From: Flagellimonas abyssi
GTDB lineage: Bacteria; Bacteroidota; Bacteroidia; Flavobacteriales; Flavobacteriaceae
Length of the DNA stretch: 64,000 nt
Direction: 5' to 3'
Assembly: GCF_019457905.1 (NCBI RefSeq)
Contig: NZ_JAHZSV010000026.1
Coordinates: 1 to 64,000, forward strand
Shown here: positions 36,245 through 44,326 of the stretch, in pieces
Numbering within the stretch: position 1 is the stretch's first letter
How the letters are laid out: every line of letters starts with the position of its first letter
Notes under the pieces: model-generated
What the model saw: only the letters and a program-made list of their open reading frames with translations
Databases searched by the model: none
What the model was told of the DNA's origin: nothing
Program-made: the position numbers and the translations under genes

Positions 36245-36302
36245 TTGAACAGATTTGAACAGGGTGTTGAGGCCTGTCATATGTACCGCTAAACTACTTT
36301 TG
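36245..36302 (+). promoter_or_regulatory. Divergent control region with direct repeat
   Basis: TTGAACAG occurs twice with a 10-bp period (36245-36262), 32 bp upstream of the minus-strand regulator gene, and a perfect TAnnTTTG element (TACTTTTG, 36295-36302) faces the plus-strand gene at 36343. The repeat is a candidate operator for the membrane regulator. Confidence 0.4.
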
Positions 36303-36342
36303 ACTTTCATCAATCCATAGCAATCAAAAATAAAATTTTAAT

Positions 36343-37710
36343 ATGAGAACAAACAGTTTGACTATCCTAATCTTTGCCATTTTGATCAGTACCCTGTCCT
36401 GCGGACAGCAAGGACAAATACATAATGGAAAGCAGTACATTCCCTTTAGCAATTCCCTCTGGGACATTTATGATCACAAGGACTCCTTGCTCAGTATCCA
36501 TGTGGTGACCGATGAGGGAAAACAGGCCCTCAGGTTGGAGCCGGGCCAACGTGCATTTGTCAAGGACAGGAACTTTAAGAATTTCCAAGTGGAGTTTTGG
36601 ACCAAAGGTCTTACTCCGGGTATAGGTTTTAGGATGCAGGATGCCAAAAATTTTGAGTACCTCTATTTGAGGGCAGCTAAAGGAGGCTATAAGGATGCCT
36701 TACAATATGTCCCTGTTCATGGGGGCAATTTGCCATGGCAATTGTACAATTACCCAAAATACGAAGGCAAGGCATCTTTTCCCAGAAAACAGCAAGCTTT
36801 ATTACCGATATCCTTTAAATCAGATATCGTCAAGGGAGGGGCCAATGAAAACCTCTTAAATGCCTTAAAGAATAGGGGTCTGGTATTTTCTAAAACTTCC
36901 TTTATTGATTTTATGGAAGAAGATTTATCCTATATATATGATCCCGAAACAAGCAAGGTTCTTGGCATCCGGTTCACTGAAAAAGGTATCTCTTTTTTGG
37001 AATTTAAGCAATGGATTCAAGTGAAAATCATGGTGGTGCAAGACCAAATGTCCGTTTTTATTGAGGATATGGATAAACCAGTTTTTACGGTAGACCATTT
37101 GAAGCGGGATGATCTGGGAGGTGGAATCAGCTTGATCAGCAGTTTTGACCCTGTGCTTTTCAGTGATTTTTCCGTTGCTGAAATAAGCGATACAACAAAA
37201 CCACAAAATGTGGATAAAGGGAATCCATCCGATACGGAAGAATTTCTAAAGACATGGCACATATCACAGCCCTTTGCAAAGGATTCCACAAATTTTAAAT
37301 CGCAAGTGGATTCAATTTTAAAGCATCGAGTAAAATTTAAAACCGTTTTGGCCGATGAAGATGGTTTGATCAATATCAGTAGGTATTATGATGATATGAC
37401 CAAAACCGTAGTCTTGACCTGTAATTTGGTATCGGATTCGGATAGGACCGTACTCATGAATTTTGACTATGCCGATCATTTGGTGGTGCTATTTGATTCC
37501 AAAATACGATTTGATGGAGGTATGGATTTTCGTCCCCCTGCCGACAAGGGGGTGGAAGGACGGGTCATTGTTACGGACGAGCAAGTGCCTTTGGAACTGA
37601 AAAAAGGATCGAATGAACTGGTTTTTATGCTTTCCGGGGATGCAAGACAACAATTCAACTGGGGCTTTATCGCAAAATTGAACAATATGGAGGGAATATC
37701 CATTGAATGA
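36343..37710 (+). CDS. Lipoprotein with lectin-like domains, hypothetical
   Basis: A 455-residue lipoprotein (signal ends STLSC, Cys 20). The first 300 residues resemble the jelly-roll DUF1080/concanavalin-like fold (FQVEFWTKGLTPGIGFRMQDAKNFEYLYLRAAKGG .. WIQVKIMVVQDQMSVFIEDMDKPVFTV). The last 130 residues look like a second beta sandwich (SDRTVLMNFDYADHLVVLFDSKI). No catalytic motif is obvious. Divergent from the membrane regulator at 34942 and closed by a strong terminator. Confidence 0.65.
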   Translation: MRTNSLTILIFAILISTLSCGQQGQIHNGKQYIPFSNSLWDIYDHKDSLLSIHVVTDEGKQALRLEPGQRAFVKDRNFKNFQVEFWTKGLTPGIGFRMQDAKNFEYLYLRAAKGGYKDALQYVPVHGGNLPWQLYNYPKYEGKASFPRKQQALLPISFKSDIVKGGANENLLNALKNRGLVFSKTSFIDFMEEDLSYIYDPETSKVLGIRFTEKGISFLEFKQWIQVKIMVVQDQMSVFIEDMDKPVFTVDHLKRDDLGGGISLISSFDPVLFSDFSVAEISDTTKPQNVDKGNPSDTEEFLKTWHISQPFAKDSTNFKSQVDSILKHRVKFKTVLADEDGLINISRYYDDMTKTVVLTCNLVSDSDRTVLMNFDYADHLVVLFDSKIRFDGGMDFRPPADKGVEGRVIVTDEQVPLELKKGSNELVFMLSGDARQQFNWGFIAKLNNMEGISIE

Positions 37711-37732
37711 TAGTATTGAAGTATGATGTGAT

Positions 37733-37761
37733 AACCAAGGACTTTTGTCCTTGGTTTTTTT
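37733..37761 (+). terminator. Rho-independent terminator
   Basis: A perfect 10-bp stem AACCAAGGAC/GTCCTTGGTT with a TTTT loop, followed by a run of T. It ends the transcript of the gene at 36343. Confidence 0.9.
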
Positions 37762-37915
37762 GTTGGCATCCAAATGGGTTGTGCTATTCTGTAAGACCGT
37801 ATAATCGTTGGTATCTCAGGAATTATTGTTTAAATCTGTTAAATATCGGACATTTGAAATGAAGCAAACTATTGAAATTAAGGGTTTGCCTTTCTATTTT
37901 TAAAAAGTACGTATC

Positions 37916-38455
37916 GTGTCCAAGATAAAGGAAAAAAGAGAGGAATTGAACATCACACAGGAACAGTTGGCGGAGAAATGTGGGGTTTCCACAAGGACCA
38001 TACAGCGTATTGAGGCAGGTGCGGAACCCAAGGGCCATACTTTGAATGCACTGACAAAGGCTTTAGGACTAGAGGTTTCGGATTTGAAGGAAAGTCCTTC
38101 CGTTATGGTACATAGTGACCATACCTGGCTAAAGATCATTAATTTTTCTTCCTTGCCGCTTACGGTGCTGCCTCCTTTGAATATTGTTGTGCCCCTTATT
38201 ATCATGTTTGCCAAAAAAGAAGTGAACAGAATGAACAAACAGGTGGTGACCCTTCAGATTTTTTGGACCATTGGGGCCTTTATTCTTTTTATGCTGGCTT
38301 CATTTATGAAGAATTGGTTTGATTTGGGCAATAAGTTTATTCTCATAACCATGATTGTTTTGGTGTTGTCCAATGTGTTTGTCATCCTCAGGAATTCCTT
38401 TGAAATCGATAAACGGGGAAAGCTTTATGTTGACCTTAACTTCAGTATCATATAG
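37916..38455 (+). CDS. XRE-type HTH regulator with membrane domain
   Basis: A 179-residue protein starting at GTG. The HTH_3 domain occupies residues 1-60 (REELNITQEQLAEKCGVSTRTIQRIEAGAEPKGHTLNALTKALG). Three or four membrane segments follow (SLPLTVLPPLNIVVPLIIMF; IFWTIGAFILFMLASFM; FILITMIVLVLSNVFVIL), in a DUF4870-like arrangement. It should bind DNA while tied to the inner membrane. Three 11-bp repeats begin 4 bp after its stop codon and lie directly upstream of the next serine hydrolase, which is the likely target. Confidence 0.8.
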   Translation: MSKIKEKREELNITQEQLAEKCGVSTRTIQRIEAGAEPKGHTLNALTKALGLEVSDLKESPSVMVHSDHTWLKIINFSSLPLTVLPPLNIVVPLIIMFAKKEVNRMNKQVVTLQIFWTIGAFILFMLASFMKNWFDLGNKFILITMIVLVLSNVFVILRNSFEIDKRGKLYVDLNFSII

Positions 38456-38458
38456 GTC

Positions 38459-38490
38459 TGTCGTGTGATTGTCGTGTGATTGTCGTATGT
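38459..38490 (+). repeat. Three 11-bp tandem repeats, candidate operator
   Basis: TGTCGTGTGAT twice in tandem (38459-38480) and then TGTCGTATGT, period 11 bp. They end just before a TTTTTG at 38492-38497 and a GATATTTG -7-like element (38520-38527), so a protein bound here would touch the promoter of the hydrolase at 38560. Confidence 0.5.
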
Positions 38491-38559
38491 CTTTTTGGTC
38501 GATTTGAAGTGTGTTGCGGGATATTTGCAAAAAATACATTCATCAAAAAATCATCAATC

Positions 38560-40029
38560 ATGAAAATCACAAAGTTTATCATTTCACATCTTATGTTGAC
38601 CTGTGTCGGTTTGTTGCAGGTTTGTGCGCAAGTGGGTAGGGATTCCGAACTGTTCCATACCCTCAAGAAACAGGACAGTATTTTTTTTGCCAGAGGCTTC
38701 AATCAGTGCGACCTCACTTATTTGGAGGCCCATATTGCGGACGATTTAAAGTTCTATCATGACCAAAGTGGATTTCAGGACAAAACCTCCTTCTTCGAAA
38801 ATACCAGAAAATACATCTGTTCCAATCCTGATATAAAGCCCATCCGGAAAGTGGATGGCAACAGTTTGGAGGTATTCCCATTATATAACAACGGTACTTT
38901 ATATGGGGCCATCCAAAAAGGCAAGCATGATTTTTACATCAGGGAAAAGGGAAAAACCGATGTCAAAACGAGCTCGGCCCTGTTTACCCATGTTTGGCTG
39001 GTAGAAGGGGAGGATTGGATATTGGGCGAAGCATTGAGCTTTGACCACCAGGACCCGGAGAAGGGCAAGGCAAGTGTCTCTACTATAGAAAAGATGCTTT
39101 TGGAAACCAAGGTCCCTGCTTTGGGATTGGGGATCATTGAGGATGGTCAATTGACCAAGGTGGAGGTGTTTGGGACATTGGACAAAACCAAGAAAGCACC
39201 TTATAATACTATTTTCAAGGTGGCCTCACTTACCAAACCATTGACTGCATTGACCGTGTTGAAATTGGTGGACCATGGGTTGTTGGATTTACAGGAACCT
39301 TTATATAAATACTGGATTGATCCAGACCTAAAGAAGGATAAGCGTTACAAAGAACTGACCCCTTATTTGGTCTTGACCCACCAGACTGGATTTCCGAATT
39401 GGAGGTACATGACGGATTCCAATAAACTGCATTTTCAATTCGATCCCGGGGAAAAATACCAATATTCCGGGGAAGGTTTTGAATACCTTAGAAAGGCCAT
39501 TGAGGGAAAATTGGGAAGGCCCTTGGAGGACCTGGCTCGGGATTTTATTTTTGAACCTGTAGGTATGAACGATACCCGATTCTGGTGGGACGGTTCCATG
39601 AATGAATCCAGATACGCCAAAAACTTTGATGAAAACGGCAACCAGATTGAAACCGTAAAATATTATGAGGCCAATGCAGCGGCCAATCTATTGACCACTG
39701 TAGAGGATTATGGAAGGTTTGTGGCCTATGTAATCAACGGGGCAGGGTTGGATGAGCAGCTTTTTAAAGACATGCAGAAACATCAGGTGAAGTTGAAGGA
39801 AAATGATTTTTTTGGGTATGGTTGGGAAATCTTGACCGGTTTCAGTGATGATGAGTTCGCCATGTTGCATACCGGGAAAGACCCAGGGGTAAGTACCTTG
39901 GCCATCATGTTCCCTAAATCCAAAAATGGGTACGTGGTCTTTTTGAATGGAGACAATGTCAATCAAGTTTATGAATACTTGTTGACCCAAAAGTTGTATC
40001 TAGGTCAAGAGCTGTGGGACAAAAGGTAA
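38560..40029 (+). CDS. Serine hydrolase with N-terminal NTF2-like domain
   Basis: A 489-residue secreted protein from the ATG at 38560 (signal ends around LLQVCAQ). Residues about 25-165 form an NTF2-like/DUF4440 domain (KQDSIFFARGFNQCDLTYLEAHIADDLKFYHDQSGFQDK .. VWLVEGEDWILGEALSFDH). The hydrolase domain has SLTK (S223-K226), YSG in YQYSGEGFEYLRK and HTG in MLHTGKDPGVS, all intact. The NTF2-like domain may bind substrate. It follows a membrane HTH regulator and its candidate operator. Confidence 0.85.
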   Translation: MKITKFIISHLMLTCVGLLQVCAQVGRDSELFHTLKKQDSIFFARGFNQCDLTYLEAHIADDLKFYHDQSGFQDKTSFFENTRKYICSNPDIKPIRKVDGNSLEVFPLYNNGTLYGAIQKGKHDFYIREKGKTDVKTSSALFTHVWLVEGEDWILGEALSFDHQDPEKGKASVSTIEKMLLETKVPALGLGIIEDGQLTKVEVFGTLDKTKKAPYNTIFKVASLTKPLTALTVLKLVDHGLLDLQEPLYKYWIDPDLKKDKRYKELTPYLVLTHQTGFPNWRYMTDSNKLHFQFDPGEKYQYSGEGFEYLRKAIEGKLGRPLEDLARDFIFEPVGMNDTRFWWDGSMNESRYAKNFDENGNQIETVKYYEANAAANLLTTVEDYGRFVAYVINGAGLDEQLFKDMQKHQVKLKENDFFGYGWEILTGFSDDEFAMLHTGKDPGVSTLAIMFPKSKNGYVVFLNGDNVNQVYEYLLTQKLYLGQELWDKR

Positions 40030-40657
40030 TATTCTATATTATGCTAACATAATCATGGGTGTTTTGGGAGTGGGAGTGTTCGTGCTTTATGGACGTGCTA
40101 GGTAGTTCCAATATATTCATCACTTTTTTTACTCGATTGATAACGTTTTGTTAACGGTCTACCTTAAATCTTATTGTTCATGCATATTCCCCTGATTACT
40201 TTTGGTATGGTCTTTCAAAGCCAGTGTTACTTGACTCCAATTTGACTTGGGTTAGCGTTTCGATACCTTGAGAAGCAATATTTGTATTGTACCATCATGA
40301 AACCAATTCAGAGGTCATTGTAGCAATGAAGGGAACACTTTATTGAATGGTTTCATGTATTGTCTGGACTATACCCGTCCTTTTGGACCATACAGGCAAT
40401 ACCAAAGTTGTTGATACCAGTGAACTAAAACTGTCCCATAGTGCTTTGTGACTACTTTATCAACCGATTGGATGACATATTGCAGTGGCTTGAAAAAGGG
40501 CAACAGGGACTTAACGATTTTCCTTGTCGGTTCCTGTTTTACCGTCGTAGATGTCCCGAAGAGTTTGCATTACCTTCACTCAGTTTCTGATGATTACGTG
40601 AGGTCGGATGATAGCATTTGATATGATATAGAAGCGTTTCCTTAAAGTTAAGGAGGT
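40030..40657 (+). other. Long gene-free region with orphan promoter
   Basis: 628 bp without a credible gene. The only clear content is regulatory site 5 at 40139-40204. A short frame at 40054-40107 (MGVLGVGVFVLYGRAR) could be the end of a lost membrane gene. The stretch 40205-40657 is full of stops in all frames and probably once held a gene driven by site 5. Confidence 0.5.
40139..40204 (+). promoter_or_regulatory. Direct-repeat box plus promoter, site 5
   Basis: GATAACGTTTTGTTAACG (40139-40156), TTG at 40174-40176 and TACTTTTG (40197-40204, perfect TAnnTTTG). The spacings of 40 nt (box to TAnnTTTG) and 20 nt (TTG to TA) equal those of sites 3 and 4. No intact gene starts within 450 bp downstream. 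Confidence 0.65.
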
Positions 40658-42391
40658 ATGGTCAAGGAACAGGGTCATTTATTTTTTAAGCGTATTGACG
40701 TAATGTTCGTCAGGTTTTTTCTATGGAATATCTCAAAAACTATCTTGGGGATTTTCTGTTGTTTGATGATTGGATTTGGGATAGGTCAAGAATGGGATTC
40801 GAACTTGTTCTATCTGAGTGGGGGTACCTTGTACCAAAAGGTGTCTCCTGTTCAGATGAAAAAAGATCATGGAAAAAATTTGAAGGCATTGGATGAACTT
40901 GATTCGGATCAATTGTTTATAAATGCTATCCGTATTGCGAGTTCTGGCGGAGTTTCGAACGTGCTTCATCCTTTGGGTACAAGGGGTATAAGCAATGTGG
41001 TTTTCCCACATATTGCAGGACAACGTACAATCTCTCGCGCCCTCACCTTTCTTAAATGGTCCAATTTTAAATCCGAACCGAAATATGATGTGATGATGTC
41101 CACGAGTCACGTGCTCGGCCTTTATCAGATTAGTTGGAACAACGGTTGGCCCATCGTTCGGAAGTATTTGGAGCGGCATGTATCCATAGATACGATGAAG
41201 TATTCCTTCATACAGCAAGGCAGTGCTAAAGGAGGCAGGTTGCCCTATATTGAATTTTTTAAGATACTTCCCTTTATCCTTGTATTGCTGACATGTCTTA
41301 ATTATATGGGTATCATCCTATCTCGTTCAATAAAGTGGTACCGGGAAATAGGGGTAAGAAAAGTTATAGGGGCTAGGAAAGGGACATTGAGGATGCGTTT
41401 TTTTACGGAAGTTTTTGTGCAGATCGTCATGGCCATGATACTTGCTGCTGTTTTAATGGAATTAGCCTTGCCTTTGATCAACACAATAACCTCAAGTCAA
41501 CTGGACATCAACTTATACCAACCCAAGTTATATTTTTCGATACTGGTCATGGCATTCCTCATGCTGATTCTTGCCGGAATATACCCAGCAATGCAATTGG
41601 CTGCACTCCCGCCCTTAGGAGCACTGGGAAAAGAATTCCAAAACAAAGGCTTCCCATTGCCACTGCGTAAGGCCTTGTTATCGATCCAAGTCGTCATAGC
41701 TGTTATTTTAATGGTTTGCTTAGGTACCTGGCGACAATTGCCAGATGTACAGGAAAAGGCTCCTTACCACTATTTTACAGGTAATCCATGGGACAGCGAA
41801 TTCAATACCCACTCCAAATCCATGAAGCCAATGCTTTCCCCCAGTAAATTATCTCAAGGCGACAACCAAGCTATCGCAATAAAATATGGCGATTCAAAGC
41901 AAACTTTGGCATATTTTGATAAAGAAGATCGGCATGTTGGGGAGCAACCATTCCGTTCCAAGTCACTGGGCCAAAACATTGAACGAAACCATATGAACAT
42001 TCGAAAAGTTTGGACATTATTGATAAGCTGTTCCCTGGTATCCCTGTTTATGGTCTTTCTGGGCATATGGGGTATAGCGATACAACTTTCCAATGCGTAC
42101 CAAAGGGAATTTGCCGTTCGAAGAGTATTAGGGGCCGGAACCATTTCAATTTTTATCGTCCTTTCAAAGAATTTCATCAAGCCCTTGCTATTGGCTTTTT
42201 CAATTGCAATACCAGTCTCAAGCTATATAGGGGTACGATGGCTGGAATCATTTGCCATACATGCGTCCATACCTTGGGGGAGCTTGGTAGGTGCCATTTT
42301 GGTTATCATTTTTATTGTCCTTGTCACCATTTGTGCACAGACCTATACGATCAACAAAAGCAATTGGGTCGGGAGCCTACGGATGGGGTAA
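40658..42391 (+). CDS. FtsX-like ABC transporter permease, reduced
   Basis: A 577-residue membrane protein of the Bacteroidota MacB/FtsX permease type, with two FtsX domains: FFKILPFILVLLTCLNYMGIILSRSIKWYREIGVRKVIGARKGTLRMRFFTEV at about 210-265 and a second with YQREFAVRRVLGAGTISIF near 485. Family members are typically around 780-800 residues; here both extracytoplasmic domains are shortened, and the N-terminal segment (FFLWNISKTILGIFCCLMIGFGIGQ) only loosely matches the usual first helix. No ATPase gene is adjacent. It may be a working reduced form or a gene in decay whose deletions kept the frame. Confidence 0.7.
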   Translation: MVKEQGHLFFKRIDVMFVRFFLWNISKTILGIFCCLMIGFGIGQEWDSNLFYLSGGTLYQKVSPVQMKKDHGKNLKALDELDSDQLFINAIRIASSGGVSNVLHPLGTRGISNVVFPHIAGQRTISRALTFLKWSNFKSEPKYDVMMSTSHVLGLYQISWNNGWPIVRKYLERHVSIDTMKYSFIQQGSAKGGRLPYIEFFKILPFILVLLTCLNYMGIILSRSIKWYREIGVRKVIGARKGTLRMRFFTEVFVQIVMAMILAAVLMELALPLINTITSSQLDINLYQPKLYFSILVMAFLMLILAGIYPAMQLAALPPLGALGKEFQNKGFPLPLRKALLSIQVVIAVILMVCLGTWRQLPDVQEKAPYHYFTGNPWDSEFNTHSKSMKPMLSPSKLSQGDNQAIAIKYGDSKQTLAYFDKEDRHVGEQPFRSKSLGQNIERNHMNIRKVWTLLISCSLVSLFMVFLGIWGIAIQLSNAYQREFAVRRVLGAGTISIFIVLSKNFIKPLLLAFSIAIPVSSYIGVRWLESFAIHASIPWGSLVGAILVIIFIVLVTICAQTYTINKSNWVGSLRMG

Positions 42392-42495
42392 GACATAGTT
42401 ATGGGTTCAAATATTAAAAAAAGATGACAAAAACTGTAACATTATGTTATACAAGGTATCTTTTAATGTAAACTACTAATCAAAAATCAATCTAA

Positions 42496-44178
42496 ATGAA
42501 ACTGAGATTACAACGGGTTTTGCCCGTATTTACACTGGCCTTTATCATGGGATTTACCGCTTCGACTGCACAATATAATGGTCCAAAGGGAAAGCATGGA
42601 AGCTTTACAGACCATAGGGATGGGAGTAGCTATACGACCGTGGAAATAGGAACGCAGGTTTGGATGGCAGAAAATTTTGCCTATTTACCAGAGGTTGACA
42701 CCATGAACATATCAGTATACGGTTATAAGGGAAATTCTGTTAAAGAAGCCAAACGTACCAAGTACTACAAAAAATATGGAGCCCTTTATTCATGGGAAAA
42801 GGCCAATGAGTTGGCTCCCAAGGGTTGGCGATTGCCGACGGACAAGGATTGGATACTTTTGGAAACCACTGTGGGCATGTCCAGAGATGAGGCCGTTAAA
42901 GAAGGTTGGAGAGGAACAAGTAATAGCGTGGCATACTTAAGGGAAAATGGAGGTGCAGGTTTTGATGTTCAGTTGGCAGGCTGGCGAACAGATTACGGTG
43001 ATTTTAGGTTTATGGGTGAGCATGCCAATTTTTGGGTAGCGGACAGTCATGATTCCGAAAGGGCCTTTGAAAGAATGATTGGTGCGACCAATACGAAAAT
43101 CGGTAGGGAACAAGGAAACAAAGGCTGTGGATTCAGTGTACGCTATGTTAGGGATGTTCCGGCCGAAAAATATATTACCTATCCTGAAGCTGAATGGGAA
43201 ATGATGGAGAACGTCTCGGAGTTTGGCTGGAGCCAGGATAAAATAAACCAGCTCTACCGCTATGCGATAGACAGTACACATGCTACGGGTATTATCGTTG
43301 TCCAAAGTGGCAAAATGATCTATGACTATGGCGATACCCATGAACTTAGCTATATCGCATCTGTCAGGAAAAGTATGCTATCCATGTTGTATGGGAAGTA
43401 TGTGGAGGATGGTACCATTGACCTTAATAAGACCCTTGAAGAATTGGACATCGATGATGTTGGTGGACTCTTGGAATCCGAAAAAAAAGCGACCATATGG
43501 GATATCCTGACCTCTAAATCCGGAGTGTTTCATGCAGCCAGTAATCCTGGCGGGAATGAATGGTTGTTTCCTGAACGCGGGAGTAAGGCACCCGGGACCT
43601 ATTTTATTTATAACAACTGGGATTTCAATGTGGCCGGTCACATCTTTGAGCTGGAGACCGGTCAAAATATCTACGATGCCTTTGAGAACGATATTGTCAA
43701 GAAAATTGGGTTCCAACAATGGGACCGCAGTAAGCAGCAGAAATCCGGGGATACCTCCAAATCCAAGTTCAAAGCCTATCATTTTGAAATGTCCACTAGG
43801 GATATGGCCAGGGTCGGTTATCTGATGCTACGCAAGGGCAAATGGAAAAATGAACAGGTCTTGCCTGCTTCCTGGGTGGCTAAAATGACCACGATTACCA
43901 CTAGTTATGCGGACATGTACCAAGTCGACCCAAGGCTCAAGGATTGGCCATGGTGGAAATGGGGACAAGGATTGATGTGGCGGATTTGGGACAGTCCGGA
44001 TATATTGCCTGAATTCAAAGGAGCATATACCGCCACAGGGAACGCAGGTCAATATATTACCGTTATTCCATCAATGGATATTGTTGTTGCCCTTAAGACC
44101 AAAGCTGTTTATGGGAGAAGGACCAATAAAGAAGTCTATGAGAAGTTCTTGTATCAATTGTTTGATGCCAGGAAATAA
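42496..44178 (+). CDS. FISUMP domain fused to NylB-type serine hydrolase
   Basis: A 560-residue secreted protein (signal ends FTASTAQ). Residues about 35-220 are a FISUMP (Fibrobacter succinogenes major paralogous) domain, DHRDGSSYTTVEIGTQVWMAENF .. YGALYSWEKANELAPKGWRLPTDKDW. The hydrolase follows with SVRK (S289-K292), YNN in FIYNNWDFNVAG and TGNAGQY as third box. The same class of C-terminus (KTKAVYGRRTNKE) is the donor of the scrap at 4751-4852. FISUMP domains occur in surface proteins, so this enzyme may be displayed on the cell. Short 91-nt leader after the permease gene stop. Confidence 0.85.
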   Translation: MKLRLQRVLPVFTLAFIMGFTASTAQYNGPKGKHGSFTDHRDGSSYTTVEIGTQVWMAENFAYLPEVDTMNISVYGYKGNSVKEAKRTKYYKKYGALYSWEKANELAPKGWRLPTDKDWILLETTVGMSRDEAVKEGWRGTSNSVAYLRENGGAGFDVQLAGWRTDYGDFRFMGEHANFWVADSHDSERAFERMIGATNTKIGREQGNKGCGFSVRYVRDVPAEKYITYPEAEWEMMENVSEFGWSQDKINQLYRYAIDSTHATGIIVVQSGKMIYDYGDTHELSYIASVRKSMLSMLYGKYVEDGTIDLNKTLEELDIDDVGGLLESEKKATIWDILTSKSGVFHAASNPGGNEWLFPERGSKAPGTYFIYNNWDFNVAGHIFELETGQNIYDAFENDIVKKIGFQQWDRSKQQKSGDTSKSKFKAYHFEMSTRDMARVGYLMLRKGKWKNEQVLPASWVAKMTTITTSYADMYQVDPRLKDWPWWKWGQGLMWRIWDSPDILPEFKGAYTATGNAGQYITVIPSMDIVVALKTKAVYGRRTNKEVYEKFLYQLFDARK

Positions 44179-44209
44179 TTCCCCTCGTTATTCTTATTTT
44201 AGGTAGTCC

Positions 44210-44286
44210 ACGCAATACAGGGATATCTTGCGTAGAAGACCTTGCCGATTGCAAACCTGAAAAGTTAAGTCGGCAGGTTCTTTTTC
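44210..44286 (+). terminator. Double hairpin with T-run
   Basis: First hairpin CACGCAA..TTGCGT (about 44210-44233). Second, longer stem AGAA.CCT.GCCGA (44234-44249) pairing with TCGGCAGGTTCT (44270-44281), then TTTTT. The second is a good intrinsic terminator for the gene at 42496; the first may shield the 3' end or belong to a small RNA. Confidence 0.6.
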
Positions 44287-44326
44287 TATTGAAGGGGGTA
44301 TAAAACCTGTGAATTTATTCATTGTA

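Noticed and set aside
38459..38490. Tandem repeats as the start of a CRISPR array
   Set aside because: Units are 11 bp with no spacers and only three copies; no cas genes are in the window.
42435..42452. TGTAACATTATGTTATAC upstream of the FISUMP-hydrolase gene, as a sixth regulatory box
   Set aside because: Only 11 of 18 positions match, and no TAnnTTTG element lies 29 or 40 nt downstream.
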